From: JBNAGF01 sp049801055
GTDB lineage: Bacteria > Pseudomonadota > Alphaproteobacteria > Rhodobacterales > Rhodobacteraceae
Direction: 5' to 3'
Assembly (NCBI RefSeq): GCF_049801055.1
Contig: NZ_JBNAGF010000002.1
Location: forward strand, 62,001-126,000
Length of the DNA: 64,000 nt
Shown: piece after piece, positions 34,100 to 43,218 of the stretch
Position numbering within the stretch: the stretch's first letter is position 1
Layout of the letters: every line of letters starts with the position of its first letter
Program-made: the position numbers and the translations under genes
The notes under the pieces: model-generated
What the model saw: only the letters and a program-made list of their open reading frames with translations
What the model was told of the DNA's origin: nothing
Database searches by the model: none

Positions 34100-35821
34100 T
34101 CAGTCATCGACCTGCTCTTTCTTGATTTCCGTGACCAGCCGTGTCTCGAGGATCTGGCCTTTGCTGTAGAGGATCGGGTAGGCGACCGAGGCAATATGGC
34201 CGTGCAGGTCGCGAAAGGCTCGCAGAGTTTCCAGATGCAGATCGCTTGACTGAAAGCTTTCAGCAGTCCCGCGTTCCAGCCGTTTCAGATGTGCCTTGCG
34301 GCTGGCGCGCTCCATGCGCTTCACTTCGGCCTTGTCCAAAACCAGCCGACGGGCGCATTCCAGATCGTCGACGAGAACGATATGGCGGGCCAGCGAAAAG
34401 CTCTCCGAGACCGCTTTGTGCAGGTCCGTCAGCTCTTTCCAGCCAGCCGCCGAGAAACGTGCAATTTCTGTGTGTTTTACCTGTGCGCAGCGTGTAATTC
34501 GTTTTGACAGGATATCGCCTGCGGCTTCGACCCGGATCGCATATTCGACCAATGCGCGCGCCGTCTTGATTTCGGCCTTGCGCATGTTCTGGCGCGGCAT
34601 CCGGGCGACAAAACGGCGAATTTCGGCAAGCTGTGCGTTGACCCTTTCGTCCTCTTGCCAGATTGCGGCAATCGCGTCGGTGTCATCGGTTTCATACAAT
34701 TCCAGAATGGGCCGCATCATGCGTTCGACCCGAGTGACCATCTGCAACAGCTCCTGCCTGACCGACGACATGGCCACGGCCGCGCGGGGGTCGTGTGACG
34801 TTTCCAGCGGGCTGTATGGCGCGAACATCTGTGAAATGTCACGGCGGCTTTCCTCTTTCTCGGGCAGCAGCAGTTCCATCGGCTTTTCCAACGCGTTCAC
34901 GAAGCCGATCGACGTCAGGGCCAGCAAAAGGTTGAAGCCGATATGTGCAAGCACAAGAGACTGCCCCGGTTCGGCAATCATCAGGATCTCGGACAGATCA
35001 AGCATGTTGACGGCCAGCAGCAAAAGGAATGCGGCACTGCCTCGGAGCAGAAAATTTGCCAGTGGAATACGGCGCGGGGCCGGGGCCATGTCACGGGTCA
35101 GCCAGATCGGGATCAGCGCGCCCCCAAGATTGGCGCCGAAGACCAGTGACAAGCCAGCAGCAAAGGGCAGAGCCTCGACCTGAACCAGAGCGACACACAT
35201 CAAGATGGCGGCGACACTGGAGTGCATCACGAAAGCCAGCGCGGCTCCGGCCAGAAAGGCTGCCACATAATCGTTGCTAAGATAGCCGGCAACTGCAGGC
35301 AAAAATTCGCTCTGCCTGATGGGATCCACTGCGCTCCGCAGGAGTTGCAGTGATATCAGGATGAAGGCGATGCCCAGAATAATCCGCCCGGTCAGCCGCA
35401 TCTGACTGCTGTCGGATTTCAGGTACAGCCAGCCTCCTCCCGCCAGCAGGAAAGGCTGCAACCAGCGCAGGTCGTAGGACAGGATCTGCACCACAATCGC
35501 CGATCCCAGATCGGCGCCGAGCACCCCGGCAAGTGCCAATCCAAAACTGACCATACCCGCAGCGGCAAAACCGGTGAGAAGCAGGGCCACGGCCGCCGAA
35601 CTTTGGATGACCGCAGCCAGAACCATCCCGGACAGCCCGGCGAGAAACGGATTGGAATGTCCGGTCAGGACTCGTTCGAACATGGCACCGAAACGCCGCT
35701 CGATCCCGGTTCGGACAAACCGCACGGCAAAGAGCAGCAGCATGGTCGCCGCAAAGATCTCGATTATGAACCCAGCAATCGCCAATGGATCACCTTTGTA
35801 ACGGCGCAGGCAAAGCTGCAT
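34100..35821 (-). CDS. Na/Pi cotransporter family protein with PhoU-like domain
   Basis: This 573-residue protein has a membrane half with repeated glutamine-serine signature stretches (SGMVLAAVIQSSAAVALLLT and FLAGAALAFVMHSSVAAILM), typical of sodium-dependent phosphate symporters. The C-terminal third is a helical PhoU-like domain (residues about 350-560). The start at 35821 gives a short N-terminus before the first helix. It lies 26 bases upstream of the ligase gene and may be the first gene of the catabolic operon. It may import phosphate or another anion; the link to amine use is only positional. Confidence 0.9.
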   Translation of the reverse strand: MQLCLRRYKGDPLAIAGFIIEIFAATMLLLFAVRFVRTGIERRFGAMFERVLTGHSNPFLAGLSGMVLAAVIQSSAAVALLLTGFAAAGMVSFGLALAGVLGADLGSAIVVQILSYDLRWLQPFLLAGGGWLYLKSDSSQMRLTGRIILGIAFILISLQLLRSAVDPIRQSEFLPAVAGYLSNDYVAAFLAGAALAFVMHSSVAAILMCVALVQVEALPFAAGLSLVFGANLGGALIPIWLTRDMAPAPRRIPLANFLLRGSAAFLLLLAVNMLDLSEILMIAEPGQSLVLAHIGFNLLLALTSIGFVNALEKPMELLLPEKEESRRDISQMFAPYSPLETSHDPRAAVAMSSVRQELLQMVTRVERMMRPILELYETDDTDAIAAIWQEDERVNAQLAEIRRFVARMPRQNMRKAEIKTARALVEYAIRVEAAGDILSKRITRCAQVKHTEIARFSAAGWKELTDLHKAVSESFSLARHIVLVDDLECARRLVLDKAEVKRMERASRKAHLKRLERGTAESFQSSDLHLETLRAFRDLHGHIASVAYPILYSKGQILETRLVTEIKKEQVDD

Positions 35822-35910
35822 CCGTCCCCGCCCGCATGGTGTTGGGTTTCAGGATAAGGGGAAGGTTGCGGGTTTGTATCAAAGGAGCGACCATTTTGAT
35901 CCTGATTGTC

Positions 35911-35938
35911 ACCCGGCGCGCGCACTGTCGCGCCGGGT
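35911..35938 (-). terminator. Hairpin after the second TRAP operon
   Basis: A perfect 10-bp inverted repeat (ACCCGGCGCG and CGCGCCGGGT, loop of 8) sits 17 bases beyond the dctP stop. The T-tract on the minus strand is weak, so termination is plausible but not certain. Confidence 0.5.
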
Positions 35939-35954
35939 GGTGTTGTCTTGCGGA

Positions 35955-36986
35955 TTAACCGTACCGGTATGGGCGGCCGGCCTTCTGCATGTCCGCATTG
36001 TACTTCTTGAAGATCTCGACGACCTTGGCCTTGGTTTCGGATTCTGCGGCCACTTCATCCCAGAACGTCACGGCTGCGGCTTCGACCTGCGCCCACTCTT
36101 CGTCAGGTATCGAAGTCAGCTCCATCTTGGTGCCGTTGACACGCAGTGCAGCTTCGCCGCCCCAGTACCACCACTGGCGATAATAGTGGGACTGGTCGCA
36201 GCATACCCGGAACAGGGTTTGCAGGTCTTCGGGCAGTTCGTTCCAACGGTCCATGTTAGCAAAGAACGATCCGGCCCATGCCCCGGAAATGTTGTTGGTC
36301 AGGAAGTAGTTGGTCACATCGGCCCAGCCGACGGTGTAGTCTTCGGTGATGCCTGACCACGCGACTCCGTCCAGCTCGCCTGTCTGCACCGCGACTTCGA
36401 TGTCTTCCCACGGCAAGGTCACCGGAACCACACCGAACTGGGCCAGGAAACGCCCTGCGGTCGGGAAGGTGAAGACGCGCTTACCCTTAAGGTCGGCAAG
36501 GCTGTTGATGGGGTCCTTGGTGGCAAAGTGGCAGGGATCCCATGCACCGGCGCTGATGTGTTTGACACCAACCTTGGAGTATTCCGCATCCCAGATCTCG
36601 TTCAGCCCGTATTGGTTGAACAGCACCGGCACATCGAGCGAGTAGCGCGAGGCAAATGGGAAGTAACCGCCGAACACTGTGACTTCGGTGGGCGAGGCCA
36701 TTGAATCATCATCCGACTGCACCGCATCGATCGTGCCGCGCTGCATTGCTCGGAACAGCTCGCCGGTCGGAACCAACTGATCTGCATAGAACAGTTCGAT
36801 TTGCATCCGGTCGCCTGCAATCTTGTTGAACATTTCGACCGCTGGGTCGATCACATGCGCGGCAAGGGCAGGGCCGGCATAGGTTTGCATCCGCCATTTG
36901 ATGGTGGACTGTGCCAGTGCCGGCGTCGCCAGCGCGGCCGCCGGTGCGACGGCGGCGCCTTTCAGAAATGAACGTCTGTTTGTCAT
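35955..36986 (-). CDS. TRAP transporter substrate-binding protein DctP, Tat-exported type
   Basis: This 343-residue periplasmic binding protein has a twin-arginine signal (MTNRRSFLKGAAVAPAAALA). A DctP-type fold follows, with KWRMQTYAGPALAAHVID at the start and a central KDPINSLADLKGKRVFTFPT. The type with a Tat signal and an associated long DctM is often used for larger or aromatic carboxylates. It is the last gene of the dctQ-dctM-dctP order on the minus strand, 70 bases after dctM. The solute is unknown; the first gene of the operon, an N-formylglutamate amidohydrolase relative, may indicate an N-acyl amino acid. Confidence 0.93.
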   Translation of the reverse strand: MTNRRSFLKGAAVAPAAALATPALAQSTIKWRMQTYAGPALAAHVIDPAVEMFNKIAGDRMQIELFYADQLVPTGELFRAMQRGTIDAVQSDDDSMASPTEVTVFGGYFPFASRYSLDVPVLFNQYGLNEIWDAEYSKVGVKHISAGAWDPCHFATKDPINSLADLKGKRVFTFPTAGRFLAQFGVVPVTLPWEDIEVAVQTGELDGVAWSGITEDYTVGWADVTNYFLTNNISGAWAGSFFANMDRWNELPEDLQTLFRVCCDQSHYYRQWWYWGGEAALRVNGTKMELTSIPDEEWAQVEAAAVTFWDEVAAESETKAKVVEIFKKYNADMQKAGRPYRYG

Positions 36987-37056
36987 TTTGTATCCTCCTG
37001 TTGGTCTCTTTCGGTTTGGTCTGGTGCCCCGGTGACTCCGGGGTCATTTTGGGTGG

Positions 37057-38382
37057 TCACTTGTTGTAAACGAGTTCGGGCAGCCACAGCGCGATCTGTG
37101 GGAAAACCATGATGATCGTCAGCGCCAGCGTCATCACCAGAACGAAGGGCAGGATCGAGCCGTAGATATCGCGCAGGCTGATCTCGGGCGGCGCCATGGC
37201 CCGCATCAGGAACAGGTTGTAGCCGAACGGTGGTGTCATATAGGCGATCTGCGTGGTGATCGTGTAAAGCACGCCATACCAGATCAGGTCGAATCCGAGC
37301 GCCTTGACCAGCGGGACATAGAGCGGCGCAACGATGACCAGCATTGCCGTATCATCAAGGAAGGTGCCCATCAGGATAAAGCTCAGCTGCATCAGGATGA
37401 GGATCATCCACGGATCGAGGCCCAGCCGGTCGGTGAACAGGTTCTCGATAGCCCGAACAGCGCCGAGCCCGTCGAAAACCGCGCCAAAGGCTAGAGCGGC
37501 AAGAATGATCCACATGAACATGCAGGAGATACCGAGGGTCGAGCGCACTGAGGTTTCAAAAACCTCCCGCGTCATCCGGCCCTTCAGAACGGCCGCGACA
37601 AAGGCTGTCAATGCCCCGATGGCAGAGCTTTCCACCAGAGAGGTCCAACCATTCACGAAAGGGACCATCATGGCGGCAAAAATCGCGAACGGCAGCAGCC
37701 CGGCACGCAGCAGCGCCAGTTTTTCCGGCAGCGGCACGTTCCGTTCTTCAGGGGGAAGGGCTCGGCCAAGGTCAGGGTTAATCCGGCAGCGGATCGCGAT
37801 GTAGAGAATGAACATCGTGGCCATCATCAGACCCGGGACCACGCCTGCCAGCCAAAGCTGCCCGACTGGTTGCCGGGCGATCATGGCATAGAGCACCAAC
37901 ACGACCGAGGGCGGCACTAGAATACCCAGAGAGGACCCGGCCTGGATCACCCCGGTTACCATTCTCTTGTCATAGCCCCGCTTCAGCAGTTCAGGCAGGG
38001 CAATGGTCGCTCCGATGGCCATGCCGGCAACACTCAGCCCGTTCATGGCAGAGATCAGAACCATCAGTCCGATCGTGCCGATGGCCAGGCCACCGTTCAG
38101 CCCGCCCATCCAAACATGGAACATCTTGTAGAGGTCATCGGCGATCTTTGATTCCGACAGCACGTAGCCCATGAAGATGAACATCGGTAGGGTCAGCAGC
38201 GGATACCATTTCATGAGCTTCATTGCTGCGGCAAAGCCGAGGTCATAGCCTCCCCGGTCGCCCCAGAGCAGCAGCGCGGCGACAACGGCAACGAAACCGA
38301 TAGCGCCGAACACGCGCTGGCCGGTGAGCAGCATCAGCATCATTGTCGAAAACATCAGAATGGCGATCAATTCATAGGACAT
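37057..38382 (-). CDS. TRAP transporter large permease DctM
   Basis: This 441-residue large permease subunit contains the usual DctM stretches: FVAVVAALLLWGDRGG near the start, YDKRMVTGVIQAGSSLGILV, PPSVVLVLYAMIARQPVGQL and the C-terminal ITTQIAYMTPPFGYNLFLM. The ATG at 38382 is preferred over the long frame start at 38652, because the first 90 residues of that frame are an out-of-frame reading of the dctQ gene. It shares one base with the dctQ stop (TGATG), which implies translational coupling. Confidence 0.95.
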   Translation of the reverse strand: MSYELIAILMFSTMMLMLLTGQRVFGAIGFVAVVAALLLWGDRGGYDLGFAAAMKLMKWYPLLTLPMFIFMGYVLSESKIADDLYKMFHVWMGGLNGGLAIGTIGLMVLISAMNGLSVAGMAIGATIALPELLKRGYDKRMVTGVIQAGSSLGILVPPSVVLVLYAMIARQPVGQLWLAGVVPGLMMATMFILYIAIRCRINPDLGRALPPEERNVPLPEKLALLRAGLLPFAIFAAMMVPFVNGWTSLVESSAIGALTAFVAAVLKGRMTREVFETSVRSTLGISCMFMWIILAALAFGAVFDGLGAVRAIENLFTDRLGLDPWMILILMQLSFILMGTFLDDTAMLVIVAPLYVPLVKALGFDLIWYGVLYTITTQIAYMTPPFGYNLFLMRAMAPPEISLRDIYGSILPFVLVMTLALTIIMVFPQIALWLPELVYNK

Positions 38383-38900
38383 CAGACCACCTCCCTCGGG
38401 ATGTCTTCGCCCCGTATGCGAAGGATGTCCTTGGCCAGCTCCGACAAGGCCTGCAGCAACATCAGAACCAGCCCGGTCAGCATGATCAACTTGATCGGCC
38501 AGAGGTAGGGGCGCCATGCGGTCGGGCTGCGTTCCCCGTATTGCAGGGAGTAGCTGAGCGAATCCCAGCCGCCATAAACCAGAACGCAGAGGTAGAAGAT
38601 CAGGAACAGCACCGTCAGGGCGTCTGTCCATGCCTTCCGACGACTGGACCACTCACCATAAAGCAAATCCATCCGCACATTCGATCCCATCTGGATCGAG
38701 TAAGGGCCGCCGAGCATGTAGTAGGCGACCATCGCGAACTGCGCCATTTCCAGCGTCCAGAGTGAGGGCAGAAAGAAGGTCTTGGACACAGACGACCACA
38801 ACAGAATGGCCATCATGGCAAAGATGCCATACATCACCACCCGACCGATCCAGCGGTTTATCCCGTCAATGAACGAGATATATTTCCGCAATAAATTCAT
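38382..38900 (-). CDS. TRAP transporter small permease DctQ
   Basis: This 172-residue small permease has four membrane segments (GRVVMYGIFAMMAILLWSSV, LEMAQFAMVAYYMLGGPY, DALTVLFLIFYLCVLVYGGW and LIMLTGLVLMLLQALSELAK), as usual for DctQ. The ATG at 38900 follows an AGGGAT-type site; a longer frame reaches 38948. The start is 16 bases after the stop of the N-formylglutamate amidohydrolase-like gene, which suggests cotranscription. Confidence 0.9.
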   Translation of the reverse strand: MNLLRKYISFIDGINRWIGRVVMYGIFAMMAILLWSSVSKTFFLPSLWTLEMAQFAMVAYYMLGGPYSIQMGSNVRMDLLYGEWSSRRKAWTDALTVLFLIFYLCVLVYGGWDSLSYSLQYGERSPTAWRPYLWPIKLIMLTGLVLMLLQALSELAKDILRIRGEDIPREVV

Positions 38901-38916
38901 ACCTGTATCCCTGTCG

Positions 38917-39723
38917 TCATGTCTGAACCTCTTGTGGGACCAGTTCACTTATTGTCGCTTGCAGCATGGGTGCGAGCAGCCCCGTCATCCGGGTGATGCC
39001 GCCGGGGCTGTCTAGCAGGTCATTGCGGATCTCAATCATCACGTTGGGCAATCCCCTTTTCAGGCCATGCTCCCGCAATGTGTGGGTCACGCCATCGGCG
39101 GCGGAATAGGGTTGATTGAGCGCGGTTTTCAGGCCGGAGCCCGAGGCGGCCTTGAGCAGAATGCGCGCCGCACGGTCATCCGCGTCGTGCAGAATGCCAA
39201 GCTCCACGTCCCGGCGCCGTCCGTGATAGACAGGCGTAAAACTGTGGATCGTTATCAGTACCGGCGGCGTGGGGCGGGCATCCAATGTAGCGGACAGAAG
39301 CCTTTGAAACGGGTTGTAAATTTCCTGCACCCGGCGGTTTCTCTCTTCGGTCGTCAGCTCAGAGTTGCCGGGAACTTCGAAGGCTTCGCTTCGGCTGGGA
39401 ATTGCACCCTTTGCATCCGGTGGCCGGTTGCAGTCGTAAACCAGCCGGCTGACCCGCGACAGGACAAGCGGAGCATCCAGTGCGCCCATCAGCTCGATCG
39501 CAAGGTCTCGGGCTCCAATGTCCCACGCGGCATGGGACAGGGCGGCGGTTGCCGTCAATCCAAGCTCATCAAGGGCAGCAGGTATAAAGCGGCTTGCGTG
39601 CTCGCAAACCAGCAGCGCGGGTGCTTTCCCGTTCGTATTCAATGCCCGCGCAGCAGGAGACTCGATCGGATCGAGGAGCGGCATGGAGGAAGCAGACTCG
39701 GGGTTCGCAGGCATGTGAAGCAT
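38917..39723 (-). CDS. N-formylglutamate amidohydrolase family protein
   Basis: This 268-residue hydrolase belongs to the N-formylglutamate amidohydrolase family, which cuts formyl or other acyl groups from amino acids. Recognisable parts are LLVCEHASRFIPAALDELGL near the start, a conserved DIGARDLAIEL, then RLVYDCNRPPDAKGAIP, TIHSFTPVYHGRRRDVELGI and the final NVMIEIRNDLLDSPGG. It precedes the second dctQMP set with a 16-base gap, so it probably processes what that transporter imports. A perfect palindrome lies 33 bases upstream of its start. No other histidine-degradation gene is nearby, so a role outside the hut pathway is likely. Confidence 0.9.
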   Translation of the reverse strand: MLHMPANPESASSMPLLDPIESPAARALNTNGKAPALLVCEHASRFIPAALDELGLTATAALSHAAWDIGARDLAIELMGALDAPLVLSRVSRLVYDCNRPPDAKGAIPSRSEAFEVPGNSELTTEERNRRVQEIYNPFQRLLSATLDARPTPPVLITIHSFTPVYHGRRRDVELGILHDADDRAARILLKAASGSGLKTALNQPYSAADGVTHTLREHGLKRGLPNVMIEIRNDLLDSPGGITRMTGLLAPMLQATISELVPQEVQT

Positions 39724-39756
39724 TGGTTACACTTGCCTGCCGCCTGTCAAGAAAAT

Positions 39757-39778
39757 TTCTGTAGACATGATTACAGAA
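39757..39778. promoter_or_regulatory. Candidate RpiR operator between divergent genes
   Basis: TTCTGTA-N8-TACAGAA is a perfect inverted repeat, followed by another TCTGTA half at 39787. It lies between the amidohydrolase/TRAP operon and the rpiR gene, as expected for the binding site of this regulator. Confidence 0.5.
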
Positions 39779-39818
39779 GTCAATAATCTGTAGAGAAAGC
39801 TAAATCCGAGGCGCCGAC

Positions 39819-40691
39819 GTGACCCCGACTTCCAAGCTTGTCAAACAGCTGATCCAGGATGAAATGGAGGAACTGACCCGTTCCGAAAGGCAGCTGGCCT
39901 CGGTGCTGATGCAAGATTACCCGATGGGCGGGCTACAATCGATTACCAAGCTGGCCGCTGCGGCCGGGGTTTCGACGCCCACAGTCATCCGCATGGCGCG
40001 CAAGCTTGGCTTTGACGGTTTTCCCGATCTTCAGGATGCGCTGCGCGAGGAAGTGGCGGCCCAAATCAAAAAGCCGATTTCAAAACGTGACGCTTGGGTT
40101 GTGGACGAAAGCGCTGAACACCCGTTGATGCGGTTTGCGCAGGTCGTATGGACAAATATGCGCCACACGCTGGAGCGTATCGATATCGACATGTTCGACG
40201 CGGTGGCGCAGGTTCTGGCCGACACCAGCCGCCCTTTATATGTCGTGGGTGGGCGGATCACCCGGTCGAACGCCGACTACCTGTATAATCACATGCAGAT
40301 CATTCGGCCCAATGTGACGATGCTTGGCAATTCGGCCAATGTCTGGCCGCAATATCTGCTCGACATGGGGCAGGGGGCCGTGCTGGTGATCTTTGATATC
40401 CGCCGCTACGAGGCCCATCTGGAAAAGCTTGCCCAGATTGCAAGTGATCGCGGTGTCACTGTCATCCTGTTCACGGACCAATGGGGCTCTCCAATCGCAA
40501 GGTGTTCCGATTATACATTCAACGGCTTGGTCGAAGCTCCGTCGAGCTGGGATTCGACCATCGCATTACAGCTGATTGCAGAGGCTCTCATCGCCGAAGT
40601 GCAGGAAACCCGTTGGGAGCAAAGCAAGGAACGCATCGAGGAGTTGGAGGCGATGTTTTCTTCAACGCGTCTGTTCCGAAATCAGGGCTGA
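39819..40691 (+). CDS. MurR/RpiR family transcriptional regulator
   Basis: This 290-residue regulator has an N-terminal HTH of the RpiR type (residues 10-85; SITKLAAAAGVSTPTVIRMA then RKLGFDGFPDLQDAL). A SIS domain around residues 125-255, for sugar phosphates or related ligands, includes RPLYVVGGRITRSNADYLYN. The start codon is GTG at 39819 after a GAGG site. It is divergent from the amidohydrolase/TRAP operon across a palindromic site and probably represses or activates it in response to a pathway intermediate. Confidence 0.94.
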   Translation: MTPTSKLVKQLIQDEMEELTRSERQLASVLMQDYPMGGLQSITKLAAAAGVSTPTVIRMARKLGFDGFPDLQDALREEVAAQIKKPISKRDAWVVDESAEHPLMRFAQVVWTNMRHTLERIDIDMFDAVAQVLADTSRPLYVVGGRITRSNADYLYNHMQIIRPNVTMLGNSANVWPQYLLDMGQGAVLVIFDIRRYEAHLEKLAQIASDRGVTVILFTDQWGSPIARCSDYTFNGLVEAPSSWDSTIALQLIAEALIAEVQETRWEQSKERIEELEAMFSSTRLFRNQG

Positions 40692-40906
40692 AACCGGACT
40701 GAATGGCTTGTGTCGAGCCCGTCAACACTCCGTCAAAAAGGGCGATTTGGGGCAAATATCGACTCTCGAGCCCATGATGCCAGCCGAAAGCTGCCTAAGC
40801 GGCGGAAATCGGGAGAAAAATTCAATAGCAGAGTCGACCTGCCCAAAGTCTTGCGCTATGTTCGCTCTGTCGCCCGGAAACGACATAGCTTACAGGATGA
40901 AAATCT

Positions 40907-41404
40907 ATGATTGACTTCAAAACGATCGCTGCCAGCGCGCTCATTGCAACCGTGGCTGCTGCTGGTGCCAGCGCGCAGACTTTCACGGAATACGGCTCCG
41001 CCGGTGGCTGGAATGTATTTACCAAAACTGATGATAAGACCTGCGTTATCGAAACCCGCCGCGAAGGCCTGATCGTTCAGATGGGCATTCTGGCCAACCA
41101 GGATCTTGGCTACATCGGTGCCTTTACTCAGGAAACCGCCGAGGGTCTGGAGCAAGGGAATGAGTTCATCATCGATATCGATGGCGATCTGTTCACCGCC
41201 AAAGAATCCGTGATGGAAGGCAATTCGCAGGGATATTCCGGCGCGTTCATCAAGGCGAACAACCCGGCGTTCATCTCTGACATCGCCAACAAGCAGACCA
41301 TGAAGGTCATTGATGCAGACCGCGTGTTCACGCTTGACCTGTCCGGCACCAAGGCCGCGATGGACATGGGCCGTGAGTGCATCATGAAAGCCAACTCCAA
41401 CTAA
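40907..41404 (+). CDS. Exported protein resembling invasion-associated locus B (IalB) proteins
   Basis: This 165-residue protein has a signal peptide (IAASALIATVAAAGASAQ). The body has features of the IalB family: a GGWNVFTKTDDKTCVIET start with cysteine, a repeated dipeptide-rich beta pattern, and a closing FTLDLSGTKAAMDMGRECI with a second cysteine, which could form a disulfide with the first. Such periplasmic proteins are common in Rhodobacteraceae, but their role is not known. The gene is monocistronic with a strong terminator. The family call is moderate. Confidence 0.65.
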   Translation: MIDFKTIAASALIATVAAAGASAQTFTEYGSAGGWNVFTKTDDKTCVIETRREGLIVQMGILANQDLGYIGAFTQETAEGLEQGNEFIIDIDGDLFTAKESVMEGNSQGYSGAFIKANNPAFISDIANKQTMKVIDADRVFTLDLSGTKAAMDMGRECIMKANSN

Positions 41405-41425
41405 GTTTGGCAACTTCTACAATTT

Positions 41426-41461
41426 GGGCCTGATCCTGCCGTTGCAGGGTCAGGCCCTTTT
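41426..41461 (+). terminator. Rho-independent terminator after the IalB-like gene
   Basis: GGGCCTGATCCTG and CAGGGTCAGGCCC form a 13-pair stem with one wobble pair, followed by TTTTC. It lies 22 bases after the stop codon. Confidence 0.85.
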
Positions 41462-41572
41462 CATTGGAACATCCGCATGTGCATTGCCGCACGTCCAATG
41501 TCTGAATTGTGGGAATGGGATTTTTCGCGGGTTCTCATATCTTGGGTGCATCAGCAGATCTGGAGGAACACG

Positions 41573-42511
41573 ATGAGCTGGAGCCCCATTCTCGACCCGG
41601 ACATACCGATCGGTGACGCCGTCGATTCAATCGAGACTGTGATCGTTCCACGGGCCCGAGATCTCGGCGGTTTCGAAGTGCGGCGGGCCCTGCCGGCGCC
41701 AAGGCGTCAGATGGTTGGCCCGTTCATTTTCTTCGATCAGTTCGGCCCGGTGGAATTGCTGACCGGGCAGGGGATTGATGTTCGACCTCACCCCCATATC
41801 GGGCTGGCGACAGTGACGTATTTGTATTCTGGCCGTCTGCATCACCGCGACTCGCTCGGTACAGATCAGTGGATCGAACCGGGCGAAGTGAACTGGATGG
41901 TTGCCGGCCATGGGATCACCCATTCCGAGCGCACGGACGATGCGACTAGAACGGACCCATTGTCCATGTTCGGGATACAGACTTGGGTGGCCTTGCCGGA
42001 CGAGCAAGAGGACCGCCCGGCGGCTTTTGAACATGCTGCACGAAAAGATCTGCCTTTTCTCGACGCCGAGGGGAAACAGGTTCGGTTGATCCTCGGAACG
42101 GCCTATGGCGAAGCTGCGCCGGTCTCTACAAGCTCCGAGATGTTTTATCTCGACGTACGACTAGACCCGGGCAGTTCCATACCATTACCTGACAACCACG
42201 AGGACCGCGGTGCCTATGTACTGGACGGATCGGTCGAGGTTGCGAGGCAGGTCTTCGAACCGGGTCGGATGATGGTGTTTCGGCCGGGGGATCGGATCAG
42301 TCTGAAAGCAGGTGATACCGGCGCCCGGCTGATGCTGTTGGGGGGCGAGACAATGGGCGGCCCGCGCCATATCTGGTGGAACTTTGTTGCGTCGTCAAAA
42401 GAGAAGATCGAGGCCGCGAAAGAAGCGTGGAGGGCAGGGGATTGGACCCACGGCCGGTTCCGGTTGCCGCCCGGAGATGATCGTGAATTCATTCCGCTGC
42501 CTGATCCTTAA
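41573..42511 (+). CDS. Pirin family protein
   Basis: This 312-residue cupin protein has the metal-binding pirin motif in VRPHPHIGLATVTYLYSGRL (two histidines) and a third histidine with a glutamate in VAGHGITHSERTDDA. Pirins act as quercetinases or redox-sensing regulators. The ATG at 41573 follows a GGAGGAA-type site; the frame begins earlier at 41477, in a region without resemblance to the family. The length is normal. The function in this organism is unknown. Confidence 0.92.
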   Translation: MSWSPILDPDIPIGDAVDSIETVIVPRARDLGGFEVRRALPAPRRQMVGPFIFFDQFGPVELLTGQGIDVRPHPHIGLATVTYLYSGRLHHRDSLGTDQWIEPGEVNWMVAGHGITHSERTDDATRTDPLSMFGIQTWVALPDEQEDRPAAFEHAARKDLPFLDAEGKQVRLILGTAYGEAAPVSTSSEMFYLDVRLDPGSSIPLPDNHEDRGAYVLDGSVEVARQVFEPGRMMVFRPGDRISLKAGDTGARLMLLGGETMGGPRHIWWNFVASSKEKIEAAKEAWRAGDWTHGRFRLPPGDDREFIPLPDP

Positions 42512-43114
42512 TCGTCTGAAATAATTTGGTTTTACTTCTGAATGTTACGTGCTCTTCTTCAGCTCAAACCGATCTCTGGAACCAAGGCAGGCGTGTTTCG
42601 CCCAGACTCCTGAACCAAAAGAATGTTGCCCTAAACCTGTTGGCTCGGTGACTTTGGCCCGCGTTTGCAGATCCGAATGCAAGACATCCCGCTGAAGCCG
42701 TTCCGGCCAAAACATGCCCGCGATCTGCGAGGATTGTTTTGCGGGATCGGTCCCTCTCGTTTGATCTTGGGCCGCGCCGTTTCCTGGCTTGTGAAGGCAC
42801 CGTGAGAGTAGCAAGGACTACCGCGGCGGCACCCTTGGGCAGCTCTCAATCGGCGGGCTACGAGCGGGTCTGATCTGGTGCATCCGGGATGACTTTGACC
42901 TTATCGCAGCGCCTGAGTTTTTTCCGATGAATTCGGCTGTGCCGCAAATACCAACACCTGTGTTCGATCTGCAGGTGACAGGTCAGGTCGACCCTTGGAA
43001 CACGACTTCGAAAAAACCCGATGCGGAAGTGGAAAAATCTGAAAAGCCTGCTTGACGGGGCCGGGGAGGGGTCATAATACAGCCGAACGTTCAGCATCGC
43101 TGATCGGGCAGTGA
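42512..43114. other. Gene-poor region upstream of the tRNA-Asp pair
   Basis: In 603 bases I see only short frames (the longest is 89 codons on the minus strand, 42545-42814), with no domain, start site or codon pattern to support them. The tRNA promoter should lie in the last 100 bases. The region may hold the remains of a decayed gene. Confidence 0.4.
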
Positions 43115-43191
43115 GCGGTTGTAGCTCAGTTGGTTAGAGTACCGGCCTGTCACGCCGGGGGTCGCGGGTTCGAGTCCCGTCAACCGCGCCA
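43115..43191 (+). tRNA. tRNA-Asp (anticodon GTC), copy 1
   Basis: A 77-base cloverleaf with encoded CCA. GCGGTTG pairs with CAACCGC. The anticodon stem CCGGC/GCCGG encloses CTGTCAC, giving anticodon GTC. The T-arm has GGGTTCGAGTCCC. It is identical to the second copy. Confidence 0.95.
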
Positions 43192-43218
43192 CCGCTGCCA
43201 TCCCCTCGGTTCCGGGGC

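Noticed and set aside
32928..34169. A 413-codon plus-strand frame
   Set aside because: Antisense to the glutamine-synthetase-like gene, with no domain.
38383..38652. N-terminal extension of the second DctM to 38652
   Set aside because: The extra 90 residues are an out-of-frame reading of dctQ and have no membrane character; the ATG at 38382 fits the family and overlaps the dctQ stop.
42545..42814. An 89-codon minus-strand frame
   Set aside because: No recognisable domain or start context, and its neighbours in other frames are equally open.
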